A stretch of DNA of 64,000 nucleotides from Pseudocercospora fijiensis CIRAD86 (Eukaryota > Ascomycota > Dothideomycetes > Mycosphaerellales > Mycosphaerellaceae). The number at the start of each line of letters is the position of its first letter. Position 1 is the stretch's first letter. The position numbers were made by a program, and so were the translations under genes. Below are positions 22,783 to 36,149 of this stretch, one piece after another. Under the pieces are notes generated by a model that saw only the letters and a program-made list of their open reading frames with translations, was not told where the DNA came from and made no database searches. The stretch is taken from assembly GCF_000340215.1 (NCBI RefSeq), contig NW_006921558.1:1-64000 (forward strand), read 5' to 3'.

Positions 22783-23720
22783 ATGTCCTATAACGCCCTA
22801 CTAGCGCCGTAGGCCGTACTTTATACCGCTAAGCTTCTCGAGTATATACTCTCCTTCCTACTACCCCGCGATATTATAAGGAGTTAGCGGGTTAATTATC
22901 GGTTCGCTACTACGGTCTAATAATCTATATACCTCTGTCGAATAGTTAATTTTTTACATTACTAGAACAAATCTATATATTAGACCGCTAGGAATAGGGT
23001 ATAGGAAGAGCATATAAGATCCGAGGAGTACTCGTATAAGTAGGTCGTTAGGGAGCTTAATAGAGCGATAGCCTTACCGATCTAGCCGTATAATATATCG
23101 ATATCCGGATACAAGGTATCTACCGAAGAGTCGGAAGGATATATACACTACGGAGTTACTATACGCAGCTTCGTATATATATATATAAAGCAAGTACTAA
23201 GTTAGTCTAGCGAAATTGTATATATTTAGCCGTACAATTATAGTTTCTATTTATATATAGATCCTAATTGTATTTACTCGTAGTAACGGGTCTGCGTAAG
23301 CGGTTAGCCTATATCGTACGTCGGTATCGAGATAACGATCGAGCTCGGCGGTACTTTAGTCCTTTTATTATAGATATACGTCTCTACCTATACGGACAAG
23401 GCGACAAGCCTAGGCGAGATAGTCTCGAAAGCTATACGTAGCTCGTCTCCGAGGGAAAGGTATTATTATAGAAGCTACCTTAGTATATACGGACTCTACG
23501 TCTATTAATATAACTAAGTCGGCTCTAGTTATAAGAAGACGATATACCTTCTATAGAGTTCGGATATCCGGGCGCAACTTCGAGCTCTATAACCCTCGAT
23601 ATACTCGGTTATTAAATTGCGCTACGTACGGTTACGCCTATACGGAGTCGTTATACCTCGGTCTAATAAGCGGCGATAGGTAAGGAGATTCGGTCCGCGC
23701 TAGTAGGGTATAGTAAATAG
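22783..23720 (+). pseudogene. F-box protein pseudogene
   Basis: An ATG at 22783 opens a frame with an N-terminal F-box, residues about 18-60: AKLLEYILSFLLPRDIIRS, TAG for Gln, then RVNYRF..TV, two TAA for Gln, S.YL. This matches the fungal F-box pattern LLE.IL..LPPRDLLR.QRV.R.. F-box proteins link substrates to SCF ubiquitin ligases through Skp1. The rest (about 250 codons) stays in frame with Tyr/Ser/Arg-rich sequence to about 23720 and has no recognisable substrate domain. It carries at least fifteen RIP-type stops. Its presence among repeats, and its RIP damage, suggest that it was itself duplicated or sat close enough to repeats to be hit. Confidence 0.65.
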
Positions 23721-24939
23721 AACTAATATAGGTACTAAGGGGGTTAATACAAAGCTAGCCCTTACTAGAACTCGGTTACCTCTTTTAGCTAATAGCTAAG
23801 AGTTATATTAAAGGGTTAGCACTTCTCGCTCGAGTCTCCTACTACTACTACTTTAGACTAATAAACCAATATGCAATAGGAAGTATAATACATACCGTAG
23901 GAAGAGGTCTAGTCCGGGCTATCTAGATGCCTAGGCCCTTAGTGCTTGGTTCTATAACTAAATGTAGTAGATAGTTGCTTATAGACGCCCTATATAAGTT
24001 CTTAGGCCTAGACGTTCTACTATATATCGTGCGCGTATTAAAATAAATATAGGCGATTAGAGGATACTAAGTTATTATTAAGATCTAGTAGTTTATTACC
24101 TCTATAAAGATCTACTCTACGAGCGTAATAGCGCGTTATAGGGGACTAGTTAGTTAAAGCTAATGCTTTAAGCTACTAACCCTTTAGGAAGTACAACCCG
24201 CTAGGAGTCGTACTAGTTGTCCTTGTATTTTATAGTTACTAATATAATCGCTATTAGTTTAGACTAGATCGTATTAGTTCGGCATATATTAAGTTAATAG
24301 CGGTATTGTAGCCCGTACTTATTAAAGTCGATAGTAGGATTATAGATCGGGATGTGTTAATCTACTTTTAGCCTCCGAATTGAGAGAGGTTAGTTCCCGG
24401 GGCTTAGGTAGCTTAGCTCTTAACGCTCGATTAGCCTAATAAATGCCTTGCGCGTAGCGAATGCTTAGAAATTGCCCTAACCTATAGTATATAATAGAAT
24501 AGGCGATATTACTAACGCGTTAACGCTATAGTACGGCAGCGTGCTAGTGTTAGGCGTACAGCCGTAGAGCTACGGCGGCAACGTTTAGAGCGATATTTAG
24601 GCTTTAGTTAGCTCCTCCGCCTTTAGGTAGCTTCCTAGCGCCTCTTCCGCTACTAAGCTATATTAAGAAAACCCTAGATTTAAAACTAAATATAGGAAGT
24701 TACGACCTTAAAGCAATATAGTCTAAGAATTAGGCAGGCTATATTAAGGCCTTAGATAATATATATCGATAGTATAGGCTACGAAGAAGTCGGCGCGACG
24801 TAATAAAATTAGCGGGTTACGACCGTAGATACGTATAATATATACGAGCTACGGTAATTAGATCCGAAGGGTATAGGCTAGCATTAATATAACTCCTCTA
24901 GCGCTTATACCTGCCGGTGCGATCCCTATTACGCTACGG
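23721..24939. other. Unassigned sequence between F-box pseudogene and 1759-bp repeat
   Basis: Frames tolerate TAG but show no motif. Nothing supportable was found. Confidence 0.4.
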
Positions 24940-25301
24940 GTCCTCCCGTAGTTTCGCTAGGACCGGCCTACGGAAATCCCGGTATGTTTATTAACAAACC
25001 TTATATAGCTACGTATACCGACGTTACTACGCTAATACTCTCTAGGATTCTATATAGAAGAGTCTTACGCGCAACTACTAACGCCTAATATTATCGTCGC
25101 TCTTACTTTCAATATTAACTTAGGCAAACTACTAACGGCTCCTTATAGGATTAGAATCCTAGGATAGGTATCTTCGGCCCTAATATAAAGTCTTCGTCTA
25201 ATTAGCTACTAACTCGAACGTATAGGATCTTAAGCACTAGTAGGATATAGCTAAGGAACCTTCGTAGCGTTATAGGACGATAAGAGATCTATCGAATACC
25301 G

Positions 25302-25349
25302 TAGGTATATTAATTACCGATCGCGAGCGGGACGCGATTAATATACCTA
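25302..25349. repeat. Palindrome P1, in 1759-bp repeat copy 1
   Basis: Arms TAGGTATATTAAT (25302-25314) and ATTAATATACCTA (25337-25349) are perfect reverse complements, with GCGAGCGGGACGCG in the loop. Confidence 0.8.
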
Positions 25350-25389
25350 TATTAGCTCCTTTACGTAAGACTGCCGCCTAAGATAGCCG

Positions 25390-26698
25390 CTAAAGATACG
25401 CTCTCGAGATATATCTCGGAATACGCCGATTATATCGATAAGCTCGTTACTCGGAGAAACTCTAAAATCGACTAGAGTACTTACGTAATTATTCCTAGTA
25501 GTAGCCTAGTAGACACGAAGGAGACATTTAGAGATATACTAGCTATAGAGCGGCTTCTAGTACCGAGGTAGAGGGACAATAATTGTGCTCTATCTACTAT
25601 AGTTAATTACGCGAAATAGTTATCGCTAGGGCGTCGCCGTAAGGACGCTATAGGCGGTAGCAACCTATACGCGTCTAATAACGCCTCGAACCTTATAAAC
25701 TACATTATTAGGATAGTGTTTAGGTAGTAGGAGGCGCTCGATATCGCTATAGCCGACGCTTACCGTACCGTACGTAAGGTAATCGAGGAGCCTAGACTTC
25801 CTAAGTTTTGCGATATCTAGAACGTCGCCCTCTCTATAGTTCTAATAGCGCGTACGATTTACACTCCCGTTATATACTATCCTAACGAGGGGTGCGAGAC
25901 TATTACGGTTTTATCGTAGAGTCCTCGCCTCGCAGTTAGTATTAATAGTAGCGGCACTAAATTTGTAGCGGATATAGATAGCTACGACGTCTAGACGGTA
26001 GAGGGTGTCTTTAATACCGTCTTTCGCTTAAAAGAGACCGATTAGAAATATAAGAAGTGCGACGATACGCTCCGTATCGTACGTATCGTACTCGGTAACC
26101 CTATTAGCTATTTTCTCGCGTTCGGAGCCTTACGAGATCTACTACCGGCTAGTATATATATATAAGCTATCCTTTCCGACCTATATAAACTCCTTTAGTA
26201 GTATAGTAGGAGTATCTCTCTAGAGATTTTAAGGGCTACTATATCGGCTCTTATAGTATATCTCTCTAACTACTTCGTTACTATTCTAGTATAGCGGCTT
26301 TAAAACGGGACGGTTTAATACTATCTAAAAGACGGCAACTCTACCGCATCCCGAAAGGTTGTTAAATAGGAAAAAATTACTTCTATACTATACAAGCTTG
26401 TAGGGGTTATACTAGAGTTTATAGTCCCTAAGGACGTATAGGCGGAGCGTCGTATAGGCGACTTTACTAGAGTAGCGAGGTAGCGGGCGAATGATTTAAG
26501 TTACTACCCGATACGAAGTAGTCTAGGTAGCCGGGAGAAGGATGTTTTAACTTGCTATACTCTAACGTCGCCGTTTAAGTATTAGTATATAGCCGACGGG
26601 GCGAAGGGCTCTCTAGGATAGAGATTCTATAACTTTGGATTAAATCCGTTATAACTTAGTTTACTAGTCCCTATTAAGCTGCTTTACGATTTTCGTAC
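25390..26698 (+). pseudogene. Unrecognised ORF carried by the 1759-bp repeat, copy 1
   Basis: One frame reads about 430 codons with natural composition. Pieces: VNYAKQLSLGRRRKDA (about 25605-25650, with TAG at Gln), VIEEPRLPKFCDI (about 25780), INSSGTKFVADIDSYDV (about 25943), NPISYFLAFGALRDLLPAS (about 26100) and GSREKDVLTCYTLTSPFKY (about 26530). The same frame persists without indels in the second copy. It starts close to palindrome P1. No family recognised, and no catalytic motif of a known transposase was found. Confidence 0.4.
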
Positions 26699-27690
26699 GC
26701 CTTGCAAATTTCGCCGCAATATTTATCGGTCTTTATAGGATCCAATAGCTATATAACCAATATTCGCTTATACTCTAAGATGTACCTCGGTTTGCCGTGC
26801 TTGTGCTATACTCTCGCGCCTAATTCGACTATTATTGCCTCTACTATAGGCTAATAAGTCTTATACCGCTTCTATCTGTTATTACTTATTTCTTCGGATC
26901 GGCCCTAGTAGCGAAAGATAGACGTAGCTACTAGAGTTAATACTTATTTTCGTATACTAGCTACCGCTCCTAAAAGCTCTAGCTTAAGAAGAAGGTCCTC
27001 GCCTAGCTAATATTATTATCGAGGGATATCGACTAATATCTTATTATAACAAGAGAGAGGATACTCGACAATATAGATTTACTATTAGGCGCCTAAAGTT
27101 TAGTCGTAGTAGTAATACTAGCTCGATACTACTTCTTCTCTCGTCGACCTACTACTACGGTTTCGTTTTATATATTAGCCCTTTCTATATCTCCGATACT
27201 CGTTCGCGCTTTGCTTTCTACTTTATTTCCTAGCGTCCCTCGAGTAGTGCTACTAGATCGGCTAGAGGATGTTCCTCGTCTAGCCTCAGTTGCTCCTTAT
27301 TATACCCTTTCTCTTTCTATCTTAGGAATAATTCTACGAACTTTCGTAAATTTTCGCTCGTAGATTCTTCCGTAGTAGGTATATATATATCTAACTCTAA
27401 GTTCCCTTCGTATCGTCGCAGGTAATAAGATAGCGCCGCTAGATCCTTAAAACCCTACAAGATTATATTAGCTACTAAAACGGTTCGATGTAATAGTATA
27501 ATATATACGGGAGCAGGTTTTATACTAGTACGTTTTTAAACCGTCGTATTTAGACTAGAAATAGATGTCTCTATTTTTCTTCGTATTAAAGCGTTAACCG
27601 TAGTCGTTATACTAGTAAGGAAATAGACGTTCGCTATAGGGCAGATATATACCCTCTACGTATATTAGCTTAGAGGTTAATACGCTAAAG
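26699..27690. other. Spacer between 1759-bp repeats, left part
   Basis: No motif is seen. It contains pyrimidine-rich runs (27180-27360) that could be antisense coding, but nothing is assignable. Confidence 0.35.
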
Positions 27691-28830
27691 TTTAGGATCT
27701 TACTATGTTTCTTTAATTCTAATTGCCTTATAAAGGCTTTACCGTACGTACCGTATTAGTGCTTCCGGGCGCAGTCCGCGTTCTTTCTATTGTCCTATCG
27801 TAGTATACCTAGTATATTGCCGTAAGTAGACGCCGTCGTATAGTATACTTAGTCTACTTTTTAATAGTACTATAGTAAAGGCGCGAGGCAAAGTCCCGTA
27901 GATATAGCTTATTCCCTAATTGTTTGCTCCTCGCTAGTTACTTAGAGTAACGGGAACATAGACGCGCTAAGCAAAGTTGTTATACGAAGCTCCGAAAAAT
28001 GCGCGGCTAGGAGCGCCTATATATAGACCGTAGACAGAATACAACGTCTTACTTCTACGTGCGTTATACGATTCTACGCGCTATCTACGATACGCTTCGT
28101 CGCCTAGCTTTAAAGCGAGGCCTAACTAAGGACCGGAGCTTTAGTAAAACTTAGGTCTAGCGCTAATATTAAATCGCGCTTCTATAAATCTCTCCTAATC
28201 TAAGTACTTCTTCCGAGTAGAGGCTATAGCTTATTCTATATTATATTAGGTATATATAGACGAGTTACTCGCTTTTAACAACAATAGTAGCGCCGGCGGC
28301 GCCGCTACGGATATAGTAGAGAATAGGGCGCCCGTAGTAGAGGAGGTAGATACTAAGTTATAGGGAGAAATCGAATTAGTCTCGGAGTCGCTTAAGAGTC
28401 CTAGTTTCCTTCGTAATAGTCTCTAATTAAATATAAGAATACCTTTAGCTTGTCGAGTAGAGACTATTAAAGTATTATAAGCCGTAGAATAATATAAAGA
28501 GCGTTAAATATCGCTATCGGTAGGTTCGTAGAAAATTCTAGATAAGCCTACGCGGAAGCAGAACGAAGAAGTAATAAACTATACGAAATAATATATATTA
28601 GGGAATAAGCTTTTCGAGTATAGTATAGCGAGCCCTTTAGAGCACTAGGTATCGTATCTATTAGTTCGCTTCCCGCTTTATTCGCCGTTATTTTAATATC
28701 CTATAGACCTCGCCTCTAATAGGGGACTCTCCCTACCTATCGCTACTACTACCGTATAGGATATACGGCTTTTATCGCAACCCGGCAATATTATAATTAG
28801 TAATTTAGCAATGTTGCCGGCCTAAACTCA
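27690..28830 (+). pseudogene. Possible unrecognised ORF between the 1759-bp repeats
   Basis: The best-looking part is 28255-28600, reading DELLAFNNNSSAGGAATDIV, then a Glu/Val/Leu-rich segment (EVDTKL, ELVSESLKSPSFLRN) and KQNEEVINYTK. Upstream sequence in the same frame is poorer. With TAG tolerated this may be chance, and confidence is low. Confidence 0.25.
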
Positions 28831-29690
28831 AACACCTAGCTAACCTCTAAGCTTACCCGATTAATATTCGACGAAGGATTCCGTATACTTTGCGGTTATC
28901 GGTTAGCCCGTCGGGTCGGGTACCTTCGCCGCCTCTCTCGTTATATACGGATCGTAGTATAAGGATAATGCGTATATAACCTTAGTAGGATTATATAGTC
29001 TTTCGCTTACGTTTCCCCTAAATCTATATTTATCGTTACTAATCTAATCGGCGCTGCTTTAGTTTTTACTACTTAAACTATAGGAGCTCGGTAATAGTAC
29101 CTCTTAGACTACTTAAGGTGATCTACTTATTAGTTCCGTACTATTAGACTTAATCGAATTGCCGAGAAGAGGGCCTTCCTCCGCCGTATAGACTAATTAG
29201 TACGATATTAGGCCGGTCGGGACGGTAGTACGTCCTTCTAATAGACGTAGGCTAGCCGGTTAATCGTATAGGTTATATTTCTCTATATATGCGTACTAGC
29301 GTAATATACGAGGGTTAACGTACTTCTTATCCTTATTCTAGTTAAGAGGTATAGAATCCTAGTAGTAAAGGTAAGATCGCCTAGCGATATCGGCTCTTTT
29401 AAGTGCTAGAGTAACCGCGTTTTCGCGCTCCCTCTACGGGGCTATAGCTGTCTTCGTAATAAGTAGCGCTATACGGGCTAATTAACTTTATCGGGCGAGG
29501 TCTAGTTATAACGAGTAACCCGCTAGCTAGCGATGCTTAGCGTACGGCAGTTTAATAAGTAAGGGTCTCGCGAGGAAGTATTAAAAACGAGAGATAGCGC
29601 GCGATAGCTTACGATAGTCGTTCTCGGCCGACGTAGTAGTATAGGCCGTATCCTCGCGTTATAGTTCCCGAGAATAATAGACTATTACTA
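28831..29690. other. Spacer between 1759-bp repeats, right part
   Basis: Nothing supportable seen; ordinary RIP-type composition. Confidence 0.4.
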
Positions 29691-31449
29691 GTCCTCCCGT
29701 AGTTTCGCTAGGACCGGCCTACGGAAATCCCGGTATATTTATTAATAAACCTTATATAGCTACGTATACCGACGTTACTACGCTAACACTCTCGAGGATT
29801 CTATATAGAAGAGTCTTACGCGTAACTACTAACGCCTAACATCGTCGTCGCTCTTACTTTCGATATTAACTTAGGCAAACTACTAACGGCTCCTTATAGG
29901 ATTAGAATCCTAGGATAGGTATCTTCGGTCCTAATATAAAGTCTTCGTCTAATTAGCTACTAACTCGAACGTATAGGATCTTAAGCACTAGTAGGATATA
30001 GCTAAGGAACCTTCGCGGCGTTATAGGACGACGAGAGATCTATCGGATACTATAGGTATATTAATTACCGATCGCGAGCGGGACGCGATTAATATACCTA
30101 TATTAGCTCCTTTACGTAAGACTGCCGCCTAAGATAGCCGCTAAAGATGCGCTCTCGAGATATATCTCGGAATACGCCGATTATATCGATAAGCTCGTTA
30201 CTCGGAGAAACTCTAAAATCGACTAGAGTACTTATGTAATTATTCCCGGCGGTAGCCTAGTAGACACGAAGGAGACATTTAGAGATATACTAGCTACGGA
30301 GCGGCTTCTAGTACCGAGGCAGAGGGACAACAATTATACTCTATCTACTATAGTTAACTACGCGAAATAGTTATCGCTAGGGCGTCGCTATAAGGACGCT
30401 ATAGGCGGTAGCAACCTATACGCGTCTAATAACGCCTCGAACCTTATAAACTACTTTATTAGGATAGTGTTTAGGTAGTAGAAGGCGCTCGATATCGCTA
30501 TAGCCGACGCTTACCGTACCGTACGTAAGGTAATCGGGGAGCCTAGACTTCCTAAGTTTTGCGATATCTAGGACGTCGCCCTCTCTATAGTTCCGATAGC
30601 GTATACGATTTATACTCCCGTTATATACTATCCTAACGAGGGGTACGAGACTATTACGGTTTTATCGTAGAGTCCTCGCCTTATAGTTAGTATTAATAGT
30701 AGCGGTACTAAATTTATAGCGGATATAGATAGCTACGACGTCTAGACGGTAGAGGGTATCTTTAATACCGTCTTCCGCTCGAAAGAGACCGATTAGAAAT
30801 ATAAGAAGTGCGACGATACGCTCCGTACCGTACGTATCGTACTCGGTAACCCTATTAGCTATTTTCTTGCGTTCGGAGCCTTACGAGATCTACTACCGGC
30901 CGGCATATATATATAAGCTATCCTTTCCGACTTGTATAAACTCCTTTAGTAGTATAGTAGGAGTATCTCTCTAGAGATTTTAAGGGCTACTATGTCGGCT
31001 CTTATAGTATATCTCTCTAACTACTTCGTTACTATTCTAGTATAGCGGCTTTAAAACGGGACGGTTTAATACTATCTAAAAGACGGCAACTCTACTATAT
31101 CCCGAAAGGTTATTAAATAGGAAAAGATTACTTCTATACTAGGTAAGCTTATAGGGGTTATACTAGAGTTTATAGTCCCTAACGACGTATAGGCGGAGCG
31201 TCGTATAGGCGACTTTACTAGAGTAGCGAGGTAGCGGGCGAATAATTTGAGTTACTGCCCGATACGAAGCAGTCTAGGCAGCCGGGAGAAGGATGTTTTA
31301 ACTTACTACACTCTAACGTCGCCGTTTAAGTATTAGTATATAGCCGACAGGGCGAAGGGCTCTCTAGGGTAGAGATTCTATAACTTTAGATTAAATCCGT
31401 TATAACTCAGTTTACTAGTTCCTATTAAGCTACTTTACGATTTTCGCAC
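29691..31449 (+). repeat. 1759-bp direct repeat, copy 2
   Basis: Second copy of 24940-26698 with no net length change, 4751 bp downstream in the same orientation. Palindrome P1 is at 30053-30100 (14-bp arms if ATAGG/CCTAT is included) and the unrecognised ORF occupies about 30141-31449. The tetranucleotide ACTA precedes it and also occurs at its right end, a possible but weak target duplication. Confidence 0.85.
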
Positions 31450-32236
31450 TACCTGCTTCTAGCATTCCCCTTTACCGTCTTTATTTTAGTTTGCTCCTCC
31501 CTCGCCCTTTATACTAACCTTTTTCCTAAATTTCTTTAATTATCTTTTGCTATATAACTCTATAGCATCTAGACACACTTCCTAGTTTACTCTATACGTT
31601 ACGATACCTAACTCTACTTGTATTCGCCGCACTCGCCGACTATATTAGGAGCTAATATCTCTAGTGCCTTATTCTATTTGCGATCTACCCTCCCCGACGC
31701 AAAGTTCTCGTAGTATTATTCCCTTCTATAGATTCATTTCCTACGACTCTATTTAGGCCTATATGTAGATAAGCGATATATAGTGTTAGCCTATTATAAT
31801 GTTATATGCAACTCTAACGAAGGTCGTATAGCTAGGAGACGATAATAATATACCTATATAGCTAATATAGTACTATTATATTAAAGGTGCTAGTGTCTCT
31901 TCCTAGAGGCTCCTATTTTAGAATAGAAGCAGAAGACTAGACGGGGCAGCGATAATAATTACGAGGCTAGGTATCTTATACGGTAGCAGATAACGTAAGC
32001 TACGCGTATACTAGGGAATTTCCGCTTCCTCCGCCTGTCTAGCTTCTACGAGCTAGCTTAAACGAGAAACTAAACAAATTGACCTCGCCGAATTATCTAG
32101 CACTACTATCGTCCGCGCCTCTAGTAAAGGTTAACTACCTCCTCTAGTATAGACTAAGCCGCGTACATTCGCGATCTAAATAGAAATAGAATAGAGTACC
32201 TATAGACAAATTTATATAACTCTTAAGTACTCTATC
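31450..32236. other. Unassigned host sequence, left of LINE
   Basis: No gene recognised. It was continuous with 37230 onward before the LINE inserted. Confidence 0.4.
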
Positions 32237-32479
32237 CGCTGTCTTATATAGATAGATAGATATTTCATTTGCCTATTGTAGTGCCTTTCGGCCTATGTAG
32301 GTCTATTTCTATATATTGTTTTAGGTAGGAAACTAACTTAGTTAGTAAAAACCTCCCTCCTATCCTATTTATAAGTGTTGATCTTCCTTGTTTCCTTGTT
32401 CTCCTTCCTCTAGGGTACACTAGTGTTATAGTTGTTACCCTCTAACTACCTTGCCTGCTGCCCTGCCCTTCTTTCCCCC

Positions 32480-35400
32480 TCTTCTTCCCTCCTTCTTATC
32501 CACTCCTTAGTTTCTCTTACTAGTGCGAATTGTTGTATAAATCCCTGTTTAATAATCTACTTTACTATCCTCTTTAGGTCTTCTTTGCTCTAGATTAGCT
32601 TGTCGTATTCCCTTTCTATTGCTTTTAGTCTCTAATTACTTCTGCCTTCTAACTATTAAGGGCAGACTAGCAGTATATGCTTAGGGTTCTAAGATTAGTA
32701 GCTATATTAGTAAGCTCTACTTTCAATTCCTAGGACGTTTCTTCTAAATAGGTAAGATCTAAGTCTAATGTATTTAGATCTGATTTGGATAGCTAGGCTT
32801 GCCTCGGCCCTATTTAGGTCCTTGTAGAGCTAGTAGTTATATTGACTAAATTTGATTAGTGCCTTTAGGGTTCCTAGTCTGACTTGTGTTTTGTTCTATT
32901 CCTACTCCTATAGGTATCTAGCAATTGATTCTACTAGGCTTTGTTTCTCTCCCTTTAGCTTGTCTTCCTTTAGCCTTGTATTTAGTCCCTAAAGCTCTTT
33001 CTCTAGCATTTCTCTTATTAAGACTCTATATTGCTCTAGGTCTTTAACTTTCTAGGGAGTTATTTGTAGTCTATCTCGCCTCCTAGTCCTAATACACTAG
33101 GCTTTTATCTTATCTAGTGCCTTTTAGATAGTCTATTAGGCTAGGTATTCTATTGTCTTTACTATATATTAGTGTCTTAGTCCCTTAAAGTATTGTTTAA
33201 CTAGTAGGATCCCTAATTCTATTTCTACTACCCTTGTTAGTATAGTTTTGTATACTCCTAGGATTTTCTTTAGGCTTTAGGTTTAGGACCTACTAACTAG
33301 TTACTCAATCCTCTTTAGTGTTTTCTCCTAGGCTGTCTATATCTGTGCTCTATATAGTATTGCTAGCTTGACAATTGCTTTGTATATAACTTTGGCTTTC
33401 TCGAATATAGCCCCCTACGTAGAGGCTATAAGCCTATTAATAGATTGCATATTAGTATCTGCCCTCTGCTTTACCTTCTTTACTTGTAGTCCCTAATTTA
33501 GTTTTGGATCTAGCTAGATCCCTAGTACCCTAAGCTCTACTAATAGTTGGGTTTTAAAGCCTTAGATAGTAATTGATTGCTTTATATTGTAGGTTGATTT
33601 AGCCTTACTAAAGTGGATAAGCTAGTACTTTTCTAAGGCGAATTTTGCTCTATACCTCCTTACCTATTTTTTATACTCCTAGTACTTCTCTTCTAGGATC
33701 TTGTAGTTAGTTTCTATTGTCTTAGACTAGGCTAGGATGTTTGTATTATCTATAAACCCTAATGCTAATGTGTTTTTTGATTCTAGGAGTAGGAGTAGGT
33801 CTGCTATAAAGATAAGGAAGAGGATTAGGGAGAGTGTTAATCCTTAGGGGATTCCCTTTTTAGTTAGCATTAGGTCTGATTTAAATTTGCCTAGAATAAG
33901 CTATATTGATCTTTCCTATAGGAAGGACTAGATAAATTAGACTATCTAGTTTAGTATAGCTTTCTATTTAAGTATATATAGGAGCCTTTTATAGGAGACA
34001 TTGTTAAAGGCTCCTAAGATATTAAGGGAGAGGAGGGTTGCTACCTAGTTTTAACTATAGTGCTAGATATGCTTAATCTGTTCTATAATTAGTTCTATAG
34101 CTATTAGTATTGACCTCTTCTTTCTTCCTCCTATCTAGCCTTTAGGAAGGATATTCCTTTCCTCGGCAAAGGTTATTAGCCTTTTAGCGACAATTTTTTC
34201 TAGTACCTTGCCTATTATATTAAGTAGGGCTATTAGTCTATAGGCCTTGAGCTATATATAGTCTTCCTTCTAGGGCTTCCTTAGCACTACTGTTAGGGAC
34301 TTCCTAAATAGTCTTAGGTAGTGTCCTAGTACTAGGCTTTATAAAAAGATATTAGCTAGTGCTAGGGCTAGCCCCTTCCTATATGCTTTTAGAAGTTTGT
34401 TATAGATCTTATCTTCTCCTAGTGCCTTATTGCTTAGAATTTTCTTTAGGATCCTTTCTATAGTTTCGGGTTTAACCTAGGTGTCTCTTAGTGTACCTAG
34501 TAGTAGAGTCTCTTATTCTTTCTCCTTTATATCTAATAGGTCTGCTTATACTTTTCTATAGAAGAAGTGTTAGCCTAGGGCTCTTACTTTCCCTTCTATT
34601 ATAGTCTACATTTGTCCTTATTAGTCTATAATGTCCGGGAATTATAGTAGTATATCCTTATCCTATTTAGGTCTCCTTACCTATTTAGCTATCCTCTATA
34701 TCTCCTCTAGTTTCTTTGTAATTATTCCTATTATAGATCTCTATTCTTGTATCTTATCTTTCTTAATCTAGATCTTCTTTTCCTAGTAGGCTTTATTGTA
34801 GTTGTCCTATGCTTCCTAGGTATAGGTTTGTGTCTACTACCTCCTAGCTTTCCTTACTACTTTAACCTTCCTTATATACTTACTAGTCTAGTATAGTTGC
34901 TAGTATAGTGAATGTTTCTTTACTAGGGTATGCTTTCTAGCTACCTGTTTTAGGATTCCTATTAGTTCTTCTACTGCCTTATTAATGTCCTCTAGCCTTA
35001 GTAGGTGCTTTATTAAGAGTTCCTCTAGTTTTAGGTCCCTTTCTAGTTCCTCCCTAATCCTACCCTATTAGGCCCCTTTCTAGTTAAGCTTCTCCTCTAG
35101 TTCCCTTTCCTAATTAGCTTAGACATTTAGCTCAATCTATACCGGGAAGTAGTCTAATAATTCTTCTAGTTCCTAGTTAACCCTATATCTTATAATCCTG
35201 TTCCTAATCTAATATAATGCAAAGCATAGGTCTAGTGTACTACTACTTCCTCTTGCCTCCTAAGTAATTAGTCCCTTTAGGGTAATAATTTCTATTCCTT
35301 CCCTCTCTAATATATTAATTAGTCTTCCTGCTAGGAAGTAGTAAGCTAGGGTAAAGTTAGAGCCCTAGAGGGGGTAGTAGAGGTTGAAATCCCTAAGTAG

Positions 35401-35830
35401 GATTTAGTAGGTGTTCCCCTAGATAACTCTAGGTAGTCTTTCTAGGGTTTTTAGTTAGGTACTGCTTCTTAAGTCTAGTAGTAGGTTGTATATATAGTAG
35501 ACTTAGAGTGTACCTTAGGATGTCTCTACTTAAATTAATATTAGGTCCCTATCCTCCTATAGTATAGCCTGCTAGGTTTCTGTATCTATCTCCTTACTAA
35601 TGTAAATGTATGTCCTTAGGGCTCCCTAGTTGTAGATAATTAGGTAGTATCTTAGGTCTTTAACTGTTGCTAGTCTCTTTATATATAGGTTAAGCTAGGG
35701 CTCTTAGATTGCAATAATGTAATGTTCTTTTAGGTTTAGTACTTAAAGGAAGCTCCTCTGTACCTTGTTTTTACTCTTGTTAATATTGTACTGTATAATG
35801 TTTAGTAATATTACAATGTTTATTAGGTTT
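32480..35830 (-). pseudogene. LINE ORF2: endonuclease and reverse transcriptase, broken
   Basis: On the minus strand the N terminus reads NIIQYNINKSKNKVQ (35760-35805) and then AIQEP* (QEPW expected), the AP-endonuclease opening of Tad/I-type LINEs that nicks target DNA. RT motifs follow: GIP*G.TLSLILFLIFIADLL (33760-33870; GIPQG expected) and GFIDNTNILA (33735-33759), where the catalytic F-x-D-D is D-N. The C-terminal Cys/His element reads NPKHILLVCP (32660-32690). Most interrupting stops are at expected Trp (TGG to TAG/TAA), while Gln codons often survive, matching the strand bias. It reverse-transcribes its own RNA at the nick; this copy is dead. I could not identify an RNase H domain between RT and the C terminus. 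Confidence 0.88.
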
Positions 35831-36149
35831 TATCTATATCATTTCCCTATAAGTTTTCCTTTAGTCTTCCCTTACTTTAGACTAATATTTAACTAAGCTT
35901 TGTCTGCCCTGCTTCCTTTTCTGCAATATTAAGGTATCTTAGTCTCCCTAGTTGCTAGTGACTCTCTTGTGCTAGTAAGGCCCTGAATGTGAACCTATTA
36001 TCTTGTCTAGACCTCTTTTATAGTACTTAGCTAGGTTGCTTCTGTACCTAGCTGCCCTAGCTTGTTATATATCTTTTTAGTGTATTAATTCTAGCTTCCT
36101 TTGCCTTCCTAGCTGCCTATATTCTTACTAGGCATTCCTTCGCCTAAGA

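Larger units (their letters stand above)
24940..26698 (+). repeat. 1759-bp direct repeat, copy 1
   Basis: It is colinear with 29691-31449 and exactly the same length, both beginning GTCCTCCCGTAGTTTCGC and ending TTTACGATTTTCG plus three bases. Differences are almost all transitions (sampled by eye; a few transversions such as near 26390 and 26432). It has palindrome P2 at its left end and P1 at 25302-25349. It has no LTRs or clear terminal inverted repeats. It may be a transposon of unrecognised class or a segmental duplication. Confidence 0.85.

Noticed and set aside
24940..31449. 1759-bp repeats as LTRs of a 6.5-kb element
   Set aside because: The interior (26699-29690) has no Gag or Pol motif, primer site or purine tract, and the repeats themselves carry a long frame.
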